This document shows, in pieces, positions 7,713 to 17,442 of a DNA stretch of 43,065 nucleotides. Numbering within the stretch: position 1 is the stretch's first letter; each line of letters starts with the position of its first letter. The stretch lies in the NCBI GenBank assembly GCA_913059105.1, contig CAJXRL010000002.1, positions 1-43,065 of the forward strand, read 5' to 3'. Both the position numbers and the translations under genes were made by a program. The notes below the pieces were generated by a model. The model did no database searches. It was not told where the DNA came from and saw nothing but the letters and a program-made list of their open reading frames with translations. Source of the stretch: an uncultured Flavobacteriales bacterium. Lineage in GTDB: Bacteria > Bacteroidota > Bacteroidia > Flavobacteriales_E > Vicingaceae.

Positions 7713-8837
7713 ATGAAACCCATGAAACGATATAATTTATTGATAGCCTCATTTTTGTGTCTTCCAATGATGACATTCGCAGGTAATAGTATTGCAAAAG
7801 CTAGTGGCATTTCAGATGCTATTTTAGTAACACTTTTGGTATGCTTTATTGTTTTGCTTTTAGTGATTACAAAGGTGCTAGTTAGCAGCATTGAAGCCAT
7901 AGGAAAAGAAGGGAAAAAAGTTGAAAAAAATGATTCTCAATCAACTAAGATTGTGAGTTTAATTATTCTGAGTTCTTTAAGTTTCTCTGCTCAAGCTGCT
8001 GAAACTAATGCATCCATAGATTCCGCTTATGTTTTGAGCAATTCTCTTTTTTGGATTTTAGTAGGAGTAATTTTACTGCTCGCTGTTATTATTGGGGTGC
8101 TTTTCAAATCGCTAAATACTTTAATTAAAGTAGCAAAAGGTGAAAGTTTTGAAGAAGCAGAAGTAACCACAGATTTGTTTGCTGCGCTGAATTTAACAGA
8201 CAACATCCCAATTGAAAGAGAAGTGGACATTATGTTGGACCACAATTACGATGGAATTACGGAATTGGATAACAACTTACCGCCATGGTGGAAGTACATG
8301 TTCTATGGTACCATAGTATTTGCGTTCGTTTACATTTACCACTATCACATTGGCGATGGTCAGTTACAAACTGCTGAATACCTTACCGAAGTAGAAGCAG
8401 CTGCAGCCGAAAAAGAAACCATGATGGCAAATGCTACAGATCTAATCACAGAGGAAAATGTAACGTATCTTATTGCTGCAGCCGACCTAGCAAAAGGAGA
8501 AGCCATTTACCAAGGTAACTGTGCAACTTGTCACGGTCAATTGGGCGAAGGTGGTGCTGGACCAAACATGACGGATGAATTCTGGATTCATGGCGGTGGA
8601 ATTAGTAATATCTTTAAGACGATTAAATATGGCGTCCCAGCCAAAGGCATGATTGCTTGGCAAAGTCAATTTAGTCCTAGCCAAATGCAAAAAGTAGCAA
8701 GTTATGTTTTAAGCTTACAAGGAACTAAGCCTGCTAACGGAAAAGCCCCTCAAGGTGAAAAATACGTTGAAGAGGTTGTTGAAGACGCAACGCCTGCGGA
8801 CAGCACGGTTGTTATTGCAGCAACAATAGCAGAATAA
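7713..8837 (+). CDS. ccoP: cbb3-type cytochrome c oxidase diheme-subunit homolog CcoP (one CXXCH motif)
   Basis: CcoP N-terminal motif (NNLPPWWKYMFYGTIVFAFVYIYHYH) and a single cytochrome c domain (GNCATCHGQLGEGGAGP). Start moved from 7671 to ATG 7713. Confidence 0.92.
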   Translation: MKPMKRYNLLIASFLCLPMMTFAGNSIAKASGISDAILVTLLVCFIVLLLVITKVLVSSIEAIGKEGKKVEKNDSQSTKIVSLIILSSLSFSAQAAETNASIDSAYVLSNSLFWILVGVILLLAVIIGVLFKSLNTLIKVAKGESFEEAEVTTDLFAALNLTDNIPIEREVDIMLDHNYDGITELDNNLPPWWKYMFYGTIVFAFVYIYHYHIGDGQLQTAEYLTEVEAAAAEKETMMANATDLITEENVTYLIAAADLAKGEAIYQGNCATCHGQLGEGGAGPNMTDEFWIHGGGISNIFKTIKYGVPAKGMIAWQSQFSPSQMQKVASYVLSLQGTKPANGKAPQGEKYVEEVVEDATPADSTVVIAATIAE

Positions 8838-8889
8838 TCTATTTACTTAGCGCAAATGATTTACAGTTGCTTGTGACGAAAAAGTAAAC

Positions 8890-10314
8890 ATGGAAGACAA
8901 GGAAAAGTATATGGATCAGAGTTTTCGCGACTCCATTGGCACGATCAAAGAGGACGGAGAAAGAAAGTGGATTTTTCCAAAAAACCCAAAAGGGAGTTAT
9001 TACACCGGAAGAACATGGGTGAGCTTATTGTTGCTCGCCCTTTTGTTCTCAGGACCTTTCATTAAAATTGGAGGACGCCCCCTTTTATTATTCAATGTTA
9101 TTGAGCGAAAATTTATCATTTTAGGCCAGGTTTTTTGGCCCCAAGACTTCTATATTTTTGTATTGGTGATGTTAGCTTTTGTGCTATTTGTCGTATTGTT
9201 TACGGTAGTTTTTGGTCGCTTATTTTGCGGTTGGGCTTGCCCCCAAACCATCTTCATGGAAATGGTATTTCGAAAAATAGAATACTGGATTGAAGGAGAT
9301 TTTAAACAACAAAAAAAATTAGCTAAACAAGTTTGGAATGCTGAAAAAATTCGAAAGAAAACGCTTAAACACAGTATTTTCTTCGTCATTTCTTTTCTTA
9401 TTGCCAACACTTTTCTGGCATACATTATAGGAATTGAAGAACTCTTCTCTATTATTTCCGATAACCCATTGAATCACATTGGCGGTTTAGCCTCTATTTT
9501 ACTCTTCACTGCTGTATTTTATTGGGTGTTTACGTGGTTTAGAGAGCAGGTCTGTATCGTTGCCTGCCCTTATGGTAGGCTACAAGGCGTAATGCTCGAT
9601 CGCAATTCGATTATTGTTGCCTATGATTACATTAGAGGTGAAATTCGAGGAAAGTTCAAAAAGAACGAAAACCGTGAAGAGGCAAAAAAAGGCGATTGTA
9701 TAGATTGTAATCATTGTGTAGACGTTTGCCCTACGGGAATTGACATTCGAAATGGCACTCAGTTAGAGTGTATTAACTGTACGGCTTGTATCGACGCTTG
9801 CGACAATATCATGGAAGGCGTAGGCTTACCAAAAGGTCTAATTCGTTACGAATCTGAGGAGGGAATTGTAAACAAAAAGCACAACACGTTTTCAGTGAGA
9901 ACGTTAGCCTATTCAATCGTTCTCTTTTTATTGATCTGTGGGATTGGTGTTTTGCTCTTATATAGAACAGATGTTGATGCTACTATTTTGAAAGCTACCG
10001 GCCAAGAATATCAAAAACGAGAGAACGGGCAAATTAGTAATTTATATAACTACAAAATCATTAATAAAACATTCGAAGAAATCGATGGAGTGATTCGTCT
10101 AATTGATCATGAAGGGAACATAGAGTTTATAGGGAATAAAGGCTTAACTATTCCTTCAGAGTCAATGGCAGAAGGCACCTTCTTTTTAGTAATGGACAAA
10201 GGCCAGCTCAGTGAAAGAAAATCTGATATTAAGTTAGGGGTTTATAATGATAATGGAGAATTGCTAGACGAGGTTAAAACCTCTTTCTTAGCTCCAATTC
10301 GACGAAAAAAATAA
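8890..10314 (+). CDS. ccoG: Cytochrome c oxidase accessory protein CcoG/FixG (polyferredoxin)
   Basis: FGRLFCGWACPQTIFMEM, VACPYGRLQ, and 4Fe-4S motifs CIDCNHCVDVCPTGID and CINCTACIDAC. Confidence 0.95.
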   Translation: MEDKEKYMDQSFRDSIGTIKEDGERKWIFPKNPKGSYYTGRTWVSLLLLALLFSGPFIKIGGRPLLLFNVIERKFIILGQVFWPQDFYIFVLVMLAFVLFVVLFTVVFGRLFCGWACPQTIFMEMVFRKIEYWIEGDFKQQKKLAKQVWNAEKIRKKTLKHSIFFVISFLIANTFLAYIIGIEELFSIISDNPLNHIGGLASILLFTAVFYWVFTWFREQVCIVACPYGRLQGVMLDRNSIIVAYDYIRGEIRGKFKKNENREEAKKGDCIDCNHCVDVCPTGIDIRNGTQLECINCTACIDACDNIMEGVGLPKGLIRYESEEGIVNKKHNTFSVRTLAYSIVLFLLICGIGVLLLYRTDVDATILKATGQEYQKRENGQISNLYNYKIINKTFEEIDGVIRLIDHEGNIEFIGNKGLTIPSESMAEGTFFLVMDKGQLSERKSDIKLGVYNDNGELLDEVKTSFLAPIRRKK

Positions 10315-10318
10315 GACT

Positions 10319-10753
10319 ATGAAATTAAATTGGGGAACAGGTATTGCCATTTTTTATACCACATTTGTTGTGTTTATAGGATTTATGGTATACAAAGCTT
10401 TCGGCGAAGATTTTGACTTGGTAACAGAAGATTACTATGCTCAGGAAATAAAATTTCAAGATAAAATTGACAGCAGAACCAGAGCCGAAGCATTAGATGG
10501 TTCGTTACAAAGCGTTGTAGAAGGGAAAAATCTAAAAATCATTTTTCCTCAACAAACAGAACTTTTGACTGGGTCAATTAATTGTTTTCGTCCATCTGAC
10601 GAAACAAAAGATTTTATCGAATCATTTAAGACCGAAACAGGATCTCACACCATACCTCTAAGTAATTTTATTAAAGGCAAGTATTTAATCAAAGTAGATT
10701 GGTCTGCCAATGGGGTTGATTTTTATCAAGAACAAACCATAGTTATTCCTTGA
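10319..10753 (+). CDS. ccoH: FixH/CcoH family protein
   Basis: Position after ccoG; N-terminal TM; DFDLVTEDYYAQEIKFQDKID is typical of the family. Confidence 0.85.
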   Translation: MKLNWGTGIAIFYTTFVVFIGFMVYKAFGEDFDLVTEDYYAQEIKFQDKIDSRTRAEALDGSLQSVVEGKNLKIIFPQQTELLTGSINCFRPSDETKDFIESFKTETGSHTIPLSNFIKGKYLIKVDWSANGVDFYQEQTIVIP

Positions 10754-11442
10754 TGGAGTATTGGGCAGCCATATCAATCGGACTTCTTGGAAGTTTACAC
10801 TGTGTTGGAATGTGCGGTCCAATTGCACTCGCTCTGCCATTAGATAGAAGTAATTCATTTAATATTCTGACAGGAAGTGGTTTGTACAATATTGGCCGCC
10901 TGTCTACCTATTTTTTAATTGGATGTTTTTTCGGTGTTATTGGCAGTGGGTTTGCATTAGTAGGTTTTCAACAAAAACTATCTATTATTGTGGGTGTTTT
11001 CATGATTTTAAGTGCTCTGTGGACTCTCTTCCAACTTAAGAAATGGAATTTTCCCATTCATTTTTTATGGATTAACAGTATTAAAACAGCCATGGCAAAA
11101 CGCTTTGGCAGAACCTCTTTCGCAAATCTGTTTTTTATAGGAATGCTTAATGGACTGTTACCTTGCGGATTAGTATATATGGGACTAGCTGGCGCTGTTG
11201 CCATGGCTAGCCCACTTGAAGGGGGGCTATTTATGACTTGTTTTGGAATTGGCACTTTACCTTTAATGCTGAGCGTCGCTGTTTATGGCAACAAAATAAA
11301 AAGGAAATTCCTCCCTCCGGTCAAACGATTTGTGCCCGTCTTTTTGTTTTTACTTGGCACTTTATTCATTCTAAGGGGAATGAACTTGGGTATCCCATAC
11401 GTTAGTCCCCAAATTCAAAATCAACCCATTAATTGTCCCTAA
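10753..11442 (+). CDS. SafE/TauE-like (UreH-type) multi-pass membrane protein
   Basis: GLLGSLHCVGMCGPIALALP and NGLLPCGLVYMGLAGA motifs; the start overlaps the ccoH stop (TGATG). Confidence 0.85.
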   Translation: MEYWAAISIGLLGSLHCVGMCGPIALALPLDRSNSFNILTGSGLYNIGRLSTYFLIGCFFGVIGSGFALVGFQQKLSIIVGVFMILSALWTLFQLKKWNFPIHFLWINSIKTAMAKRFGRTSFANLFFIGMLNGLLPCGLVYMGLAGAVAMASPLEGGLFMTCFGIGTLPLMLSVAVYGNKIKRKFLPPVKRFVPVFLFLLGTLFILRGMNLGIPYVSPQIQNQPINCP

Positions 11443-11444
11443 TC

Positions 11445-12683
11445 ATGTATTGGAAGTCGATTGAAAGAAAAGCTGTAAACGAACGAATTGATAAAGCATT
11501 AAATAAAAATGCAAATTATCATAAAAACGATATGATAGGCATTCCAGGAACCTATCTTGACCGAAAGGAGTTTTACCCTGATGCTTCGTTTTTGAAAGAC
11601 GCACCGTTCCTTCGCACTTTAATTGCAAACCCCAACCATATTGGTTGCCATACCCTTAAAAAACCTGGTTCTCCGATTTTTCAAGGAACGCAAGCAATAG
11701 AAAAAGAGTTGATTTCCATTTGCGCTGAAGAGGTTTTTGCAGCCGAAAAAGATACAGTGGATGGTTATGTTGCTACAGGAGGAACAGAGGCCAACCTGGA
11801 AGCCATGTGGATTTATCGCAACTACTTAAAAAAGGAATATCAAGCGGAGTTGGGACAAATTGGAGTTCTCTTCTCTGAAGATACTCACTACTCCATTACC
11901 AAAGGGTGTGACTTATTGCAACTCAACCCGTTTATGCTATCGGTAGATAAAAGCACTCGTCAAATTGAAACGAATAACCTTCAAGAACAACTAAAAGCAG
12001 CTAAGAAGCAGGGCATAAAGTATTTTATTGTTGTTCTGAACGTTTCTACAACCATGTTTGGTTCTGTTGACGATATTGACCCAATAACTGCTCTTTTAGA
12101 ACAAGAGCAATTTATCTATAAAGTCCATTTAGATGCCGCTTTTGGTGGTTTTATTTACCCATTCACCAACCCAAATTCAATTCACAATTTCAAAAACGAG
12201 AAAATTAGTTCGGTCTCTATTGATGGCCACAAAATGCTACAAACACCTTATGGAACTGGTGTTTTCTTAATCAGAAAAGGATATATGCAATACGTAACCA
12301 ATACATATGCGCAATACGTTCCGGGCTTAGACTATACGATTTGCGGTAGTCGTAGCGGGGCCAATGCTGTTGTTATTTGGATGCTATTAATGAATTATGG
12401 ATCAGAAGGTTGGGCCATAAAGATGAATGAGCTTATTTGCCGAACTGACTTCTTGTGTAATAAACTAAAAGCCTTAAATATCGAATATTTCAGAAACCCC
12501 CATCTCAATATAGTTACCATAAAAGCGGATCAGGTTTCCTCAGATTTGGCCATGAAATTTGAACTAGTAGCTGACACCTATGAAAGTCGACCAATGTGGT
12601 GGAAAATAATTGTTATGGACCATGTTGGGTATCCTGTTCTTACTAAGTTTTTAGAAGAATTAAAAGCGAGCTTGGTAGGGTAG
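11445..12683 (+). CDS. PLP-dependent group II amino acid decarboxylase
   Basis: GTEANLEAMW, VHLDAAFGGFIYPF, SVSIDGHKMLQTPYGTGVFLIRKG (PLP lysine) and GSRSGANAVVIW. ATG is 2 nt after the upstream stop. Confidence 0.85.
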   Translation: MYWKSIERKAVNERIDKALNKNANYHKNDMIGIPGTYLDRKEFYPDASFLKDAPFLRTLIANPNHIGCHTLKKPGSPIFQGTQAIEKELISICAEEVFAAEKDTVDGYVATGGTEANLEAMWIYRNYLKKEYQAELGQIGVLFSEDTHYSITKGCDLLQLNPFMLSVDKSTRQIETNNLQEQLKAAKKQGIKYFIVVLNVSTTMFGSVDDIDPITALLEQEQFIYKVHLDAAFGGFIYPFTNPNSIHNFKNEKISSVSIDGHKMLQTPYGTGVFLIRKGYMQYVTNTYAQYVPGLDYTICGSRSGANAVVIWMLLMNYGSEGWAIKMNELICRTDFLCNKLKALNIEYFRNPHLNIVTIKADQVSSDLAMKFELVADTYESRPMWWKIIVMDHVGYPVLTKFLEELKASLVG

Positions 12684-12742
12684 TAAAAAATCGTCGAACG
12701 GAAAAGTTTATATTGAGTAAAATCGAAGTAAAGTGCCAAAAA

Positions 12743-13540
12743 TCATATAGCCTCACCCCATTTTTTCTTCAAAAAAGGCAAAGTCCCTCCATTTTTAGAT
12801 GCATGCAGCTGGACTGTTACTAGCAGAAACATTGCTGCAAAAAGCGCCGTGTACGAAATTGTTGCCTCTACTTCCCAATGCCGAACAGCAATGGCAACCA
12901 AAGCCCAAATGGCAACTAAAGCTACTTCTCTCAAATTTCGTTTTTGAATTAAGAAGAAATTTATCAACGTTACCACTCCTATCATAATGATCACCCAAGT
13001 TTGTTCCTTCAAACCCATTGAAAACCCAATTGAATTCAAATAAGATGAAGCATTGGCAACCAACGCTACCATAATCCATCCAAAGTAAAAATCTATAGGC
13101 CACCAAACTAAAGCAATAATTTTCATGGGTGCATCCCAAAGTTCCATTCTAAGTTTAAGGATAGTTTTCAACAACCAGCTGAACATCCAGAACATTATTA
13201 AGACGGAAAAGAAAATGTCTTCCGCTAACCAATAGTATACCCAAGCTCCATTAAGCAGATTGACTCCTATCATTAATGGAACTCCTTTCTCAACATAATG
13301 ATACTTATCAGGTTTGGAAAACGCCAAATACACTGCAAAAATTCCAAAAACTATTAACCCTAAAAAAATAATTCCCCAAATAGAAAAAGCATAACCTGCA
13401 GGAGTGAACATACTAGTATATTTATCGCTTAAATCGCCAATGGTCTTGCCTTCAATAAAACCAGTATTGGAAAGGTAATTCCAATAAATTAAAAGCAAAG
13501 TGATAATTAAATTTGCTACAGAGAGTAGTTTGGCTTTCAT
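12743..13540 (-). CDS. TspO/MBR-like multi-pass membrane protein
   Basis: FTPAGYAFSIWGIIFLGL and WVYYWL/FGWIMVALVANASSYL resemble tryptophan-rich TspO-family proteins. Confidence 0.7.
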   Translation of the reverse strand: MKAKLLSVANLIITLLLIYWNYLSNTGFIEGKTIGDLSDKYTSMFTPAGYAFSIWGIIFLGLIVFGIFAVYLAFSKPDKYHYVEKGVPLMIGVNLLNGAWVYYWLAEDIFFSVLIMFWMFSWLLKTILKLRMELWDAPMKIIALVWWPIDFYFGWIMVALVANASSYLNSIGFSMGLKEQTWVIIMIGVVTLINFFLIQKRNLREVALVAIWALVAIAVRHWEVEATISYTALFAAMFLLVTVQLHASKNGGTLPFLKKKWGEAI

Positions 13541-13655
13541 AATGATAAAACGGCAATGTAAGCGTTTTATTTGCTTTCGTTTTACCTTTCAAGAAGTTGT
13601 GTAAATCAACCCCGTTTTATTACCTTCGTCAATGCTTATTTAAGTAAAGAAAGCC

Positions 13656-16600
13656 ATGAGTAAATACAAAGAATACAAGCAATTAGACCTTCCTGCTGCG
13701 GCAGATGAGGTACTAAAATACTGGGAAGAAAATGACATTTTCGGACAAAGTGTTGAAAGTCGGGAAGGAAATGAACCTTTTGTGTTTTACGAAGGCCCAC
13801 CCTCTGCGAATGGAATGCCAGGTATTCACCACGTCATGGGACGTGCCATCAAAGATATTTTTTGTCGCTACAAAACTCAAAAAGGCTTTCAAGTAAAACG
13901 AAAAGCCGGTTGGGATACTCACGGTTTACCGGTTGAATTGGGCGTTGAAAAAGAGCTTGGAATTACCAAGGAAGATATTGGCAAAACCATTTCAGTTGAA
14001 GCATACAACAAGGCTTGTCGCGAGACGGTACTAAAATATACTGATGTTTGGAATGACCTGACTAAAAAAATGGGCTATTGGGTCGATATGGAAAATCCAT
14101 ATGTTACCTATGAAAATAAATACATTGAAACGGTATGGCATTTATTGCAAAAGCTGTACAATAAGGGTTTAATCTATAAAGGATATACCATACAACCCTA
14201 TTCTCCCGCAGCTGGAACTGGGTTAAGTTCACATGAGTTGAACCAACCTGGCGCGTATAAAGATGTAAAGGATACGTCAGCAACCGCTCAGTTTAAAGTT
14301 ATAGAGAACGAAGATTCTAAATTTCTGTACGACGATGTACACGGTGAGTTGTTTTTTATAGCTTGGACTACAACTCCTTGGACTTTACCTTCGAATACGG
14401 CTCTTGGAGTTGGGAAAAACATTGACTACGTTAAGGTTAAATCATTCAACAAATACACTCATCAACCAATAACGGCCATTCTTGCAAAAGACTTGGTGGG
14501 AAAATGGTTTTCTGAAAAAGCAAAAGACTTAACGCTTGCAGATTATAAAAACGATGGAAAAAATATTCCTTATGAAATTGTTGCAGAATGTAAAGGAAGC
14601 GAGTTAGAAGGTTTACGATACGAGCAATTAATGCCTTATGTTCAACCAGAAGAAGGCGATGCATTTAAAGTTTTATTAGGCGATTTTGTAACTACCTCCG
14701 ACGGTACAGGAATAGTACACCTAGCGCCAAGCTATGGAGCGGACGATTATATGGTTGCAAAAGCTAACGGAGTTGGAGCTTTACATTTGGTTGATAATCA
14801 GGGAAAATTTAAAGCTGAGGTCACCGATTATGCAGGCGAATACGTAAAAGAACAGTACTTAAACGACGAAGACAAACCTGCTGATTACAAATCGGTTGAT
14901 GTAAGAATATCAATTAAGCTAAAAGAAGAAAACAGAGCGTTTGACGTTCAAAAATACGAGCACAGTTACCCACATTGTTGGAGAACCGATAAGCCAATTT
15001 TATACTTCCCTCTGGATTCTTGGTTTATTAAAACAACTGCCGTTAAGGAACAATTAATTGCGAACAACAAAAAAATTAACTGGAAACCAGAAAGCACCGG
15101 AAAAGGGCGTTTTGGAAACTGGTTAGAAAATTTGCAAGATTGGAATTTAAGTCGTTCTAGATATTGGGGAATTCCAATACCTATATGGACAACGGAAGAT
15201 AAGGAAGAGCAAATTTGCATTGGTTCTGCCGAGCAATTGCGTGCAGAATGTGAAAAGGCAGTTGCTGCAGGAATGATGGGCAAAAACCCATTAGCCGATT
15301 TTGAACCACAAAATATGTCTAAAGAGAACTATGAAACGTTTGATTTTCACCGACCTTTTGTAGACGATATTGTTTTAGTTTCTGCTTCTGGCAAAGCCAT
15401 GAAAAGAGAAACAGATTTAATCGATGTGTGGTTTGATTCAGGTTCTATGCCTTATGCCCAATGGCATTATCCTTTCGAAAACAAAGAATTAATTGAAGAA
15501 AACGGATTCTATCCTGCTGACTTTATTGCTGAAGGAGTCGACCAAACTAGAGGGTGGTTTTTCACCCTTCACGCAATAGCAACCTTGTGTTTTGATACCA
15601 TCGCGTACAAGAATGTCGTTTCAAACGGACTAGTGTTAGATAAAAATGGTCAAAAAATGAGCAAGCGCCTAGGAAACGCTGCCGATCCTTTTGAGACGTT
15701 GAAAAATTACGGCCCTGACGCTACTCGTTGGTACATGATTACTAATGCGCAGCCTTGGGACAACTTAAAGTTTGATGTAGACGGAATAACTGAAGTTCAA
15801 CGAAAATTTTTCGGAACACTTTACAACACTTATAACTTCTTTGCATTGTACGCCAACATTGATGGTTTTAAATACGAAGAAGACAATGTTCCTTACGATA
15901 AAAAACCAGAAATTGACCGCTGGGTGCTTTCTAAACTCAACTCGTTGGTAAAAGAGGTAGATGCTGCTTTTGAAGATTACGAGCCAACCAAAGCTGGCCG
16001 TTTAATTCAAGAATTTACAACAGACCACTTGAGTAATTGGTACGTTCGGTTGTGCAGAAGAAGATTCTGGAAAGGAGACTACTCAGAAGATAAAATTTCT
16101 GCTTATCAAACGCTATACAATTGCTTAATCACCGTTGCTAAACTTTCTGCACCAATTGCTCCTTTTTTTATGGATCGGTTATTCAAGGACTTAAATGTGG
16201 TTAGCGGCAAAGAAACGGTTGATTCAATTCATCTATCTGATTTTGGAAAACTAAAAGAACAATACATAGATGTAGATTTAGAGCAACGAATGGAAATTGC
16301 TCAAAAATTATCATCCATGGTTTTAGCCTTGAGAAAGAAAGAAAGCCTAAAAGTTCGTCAACCATTACAAAAAATGATGGTCCCAATTTTAGATCCAACC
16401 TTCAAACGACAGTTACAAGAAGTTGAGGCCTTAATTCTATCGGAAGTAAATGTGAAAGAGTTAGAATATTTGGAAGAAACTGCAGGAGTGTTGGTAAAAA
16501 AGGTGAAAGCAGACTTTAAAAAATTAGGCCCAAAATTTGGAAAAGACATGAAGTTAGTTGCAGGGGCAATTAGCCAAATCACTCAAGAAAAAATCGCTGA

Positions 16601-17021
16601 ATTAGAAGTTGCTGGAAAAATTGAACTTGCCTTACCAGAAAAAACAATCGCTTTGGATATCTCTGATGTTGAAATATCTTCAGAGGACATTCCCGGTTGG
16701 TTAGTTGCCACAGAAGGTAAATATACTGTTGCATTAGATGTAACCATGAGTGAAGAATTAAAGGAAGAAGGTATTGCAAGAGAGGTGGTTAATAGAATTC
16801 AAAACTTCAGAAAAGAGGCTGGTTTTGATGTAATCGATAAGATTAACATTTCTTTGGAAACCGTTCCTCAAATAAGTAGTGCAGTTGAAAACAATAAAAA
16901 TTATATTTGTTCTGAAACATTGGCAAACGATTTAACGTTTGTAAAAGAAATTATTGGTACGAAGTACCTATTAGAAATTGACAACGAAACTAAAACTTAC
17001 GTTAGTTTAGAAAAGGTTTAA
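13656..17021 (+). CDS. ileS: Isoleucyl-tRNA synthetase
   Basis: GPPSANGMPGIHHVMGR, GWDTHGLPVE, EGVDQTRGWFFTL and KMSKRLGN motifs; 1121 aa. Confidence 0.97.
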   Translation: MSKYKEYKQLDLPAAADEVLKYWEENDIFGQSVESREGNEPFVFYEGPPSANGMPGIHHVMGRAIKDIFCRYKTQKGFQVKRKAGWDTHGLPVELGVEKELGITKEDIGKTISVEAYNKACRETVLKYTDVWNDLTKKMGYWVDMENPYVTYENKYIETVWHLLQKLYNKGLIYKGYTIQPYSPAAGTGLSSHELNQPGAYKDVKDTSATAQFKVIENEDSKFLYDDVHGELFFIAWTTTPWTLPSNTALGVGKNIDYVKVKSFNKYTHQPITAILAKDLVGKWFSEKAKDLTLADYKNDGKNIPYEIVAECKGSELEGLRYEQLMPYVQPEEGDAFKVLLGDFVTTSDGTGIVHLAPSYGADDYMVAKANGVGALHLVDNQGKFKAEVTDYAGEYVKEQYLNDEDKPADYKSVDVRISIKLKEENRAFDVQKYEHSYPHCWRTDKPILYFPLDSWFIKTTAVKEQLIANNKKINWKPESTGKGRFGNWLENLQDWNLSRSRYWGIPIPIWTTEDKEEQICIGSAEQLRAECEKAVAAGMMGKNPLADFEPQNMSKENYETFDFHRPFVDDIVLVSASGKAMKRETDLIDVWFDSGSMPYAQWHYPFENKELIEENGFYPADFIAEGVDQTRGWFFTLHAIATLCFDTIAYKNVVSNGLVLDKNGQKMSKRLGNAADPFETLKNYGPDATRWYMITNAQPWDNLKFDVDGITEVQRKFFGTLYNTYNFFALYANIDGFKYEEDNVPYDKKPEIDRWVLSKLNSLVKEVDAAFEDYEPTKAGRLIQEFTTDHLSNWYVRLCRRRFWKGDYSEDKISAYQTLYNCLITVAKLSAPIAPFFMDRLFKDLNVVSGKETVDSIHLSDFGKLKEQYIDVDLEQRMEIAQKLSSMVLALRKKESLKVRQPLQKMMVPILDPTFKRQLQEVEALILSEVNVKELEYLEETAGVLVKKVKADFKKLGPKFGKDMKLVAGAISQITQEKIAELEVAGKIELALPEKTIALDISDVEISSEDIPGWLVATEGKYTVALDVTMSEELKEEGIAREVVNRIQNFRKEAGFDVIDKINISLETVPQISSAVENNKNYICSETLANDLTFVKEIIGTKYLLEIDNETKTYVSLEKV

Positions 17022-17061
17022 ACGCCTTATCTAATTAGCAAAAGCGAAAAAATAAAATACC

Positions 17062-17436
17062 ATGGAGAAAGAAAAGTACAATGACGCAGAATTACAAGAG
17101 TTCAAAGATTTAATTGAAGGAAAATTAGGCGAAGCAAGAATCGATTATGAGGGCTTAAGAGGCTCTTTATCTCATAAAGATGACCACGGAACAGAAGACA
17201 CTTCCCCTTCGTTTAAAATGATGGAAGATGGCTCTGAAACGCTATCAAGAGAAGAAATGAGCAACTTGGCAAACCGTCAAGAAAAATTTATTGTGCATTT
17301 AGAAAACGCTTTAACAAGAATAGCTAATAAAACATACGGTGTGTGCCGAGTTACAGGTAAGCTAATTCAAAAAGAAAGGTTGAAGGCAGTTCCACATGCA
17401 ACTCTATCAATTGAAGCAAAAAACGCACAAGCGTAA
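17062..17436 (+). CDS. TraR/DksA-family protein with a degenerate zinc finger
   Basis: DksA-like coiled coil and YGVCRVTGKLIQKERLKAVPHATLSIEAK, which matches the C4 finger layout with most Cys replaced. Confidence 0.88.
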   Translation: MEKEKYNDAELQEFKDLIEGKLGEARIDYEGLRGSLSHKDDHGTEDTSPSFKMMEDGSETLSREEMSNLANRQEKFIVHLENALTRIANKTYGVCRVTGKLIQKERLKAVPHATLSIEAKNAQA

Positions 17437-17442
17437 TAAAAC

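Noticed and set aside
7495-7900. Minus-strand ORFs of 100 and 64 aa over ccoQ/ccoP
   Set aside because: Antisense to expected cbb3 subunits with correct operon order.
13590-13610. TTGTG-TAA-ATCAA upstream of ileS as a further Fnr-like box
   Set aside because: Spacer is N3, not N4, and the first half-site is poor; does not fit the other three boxes.
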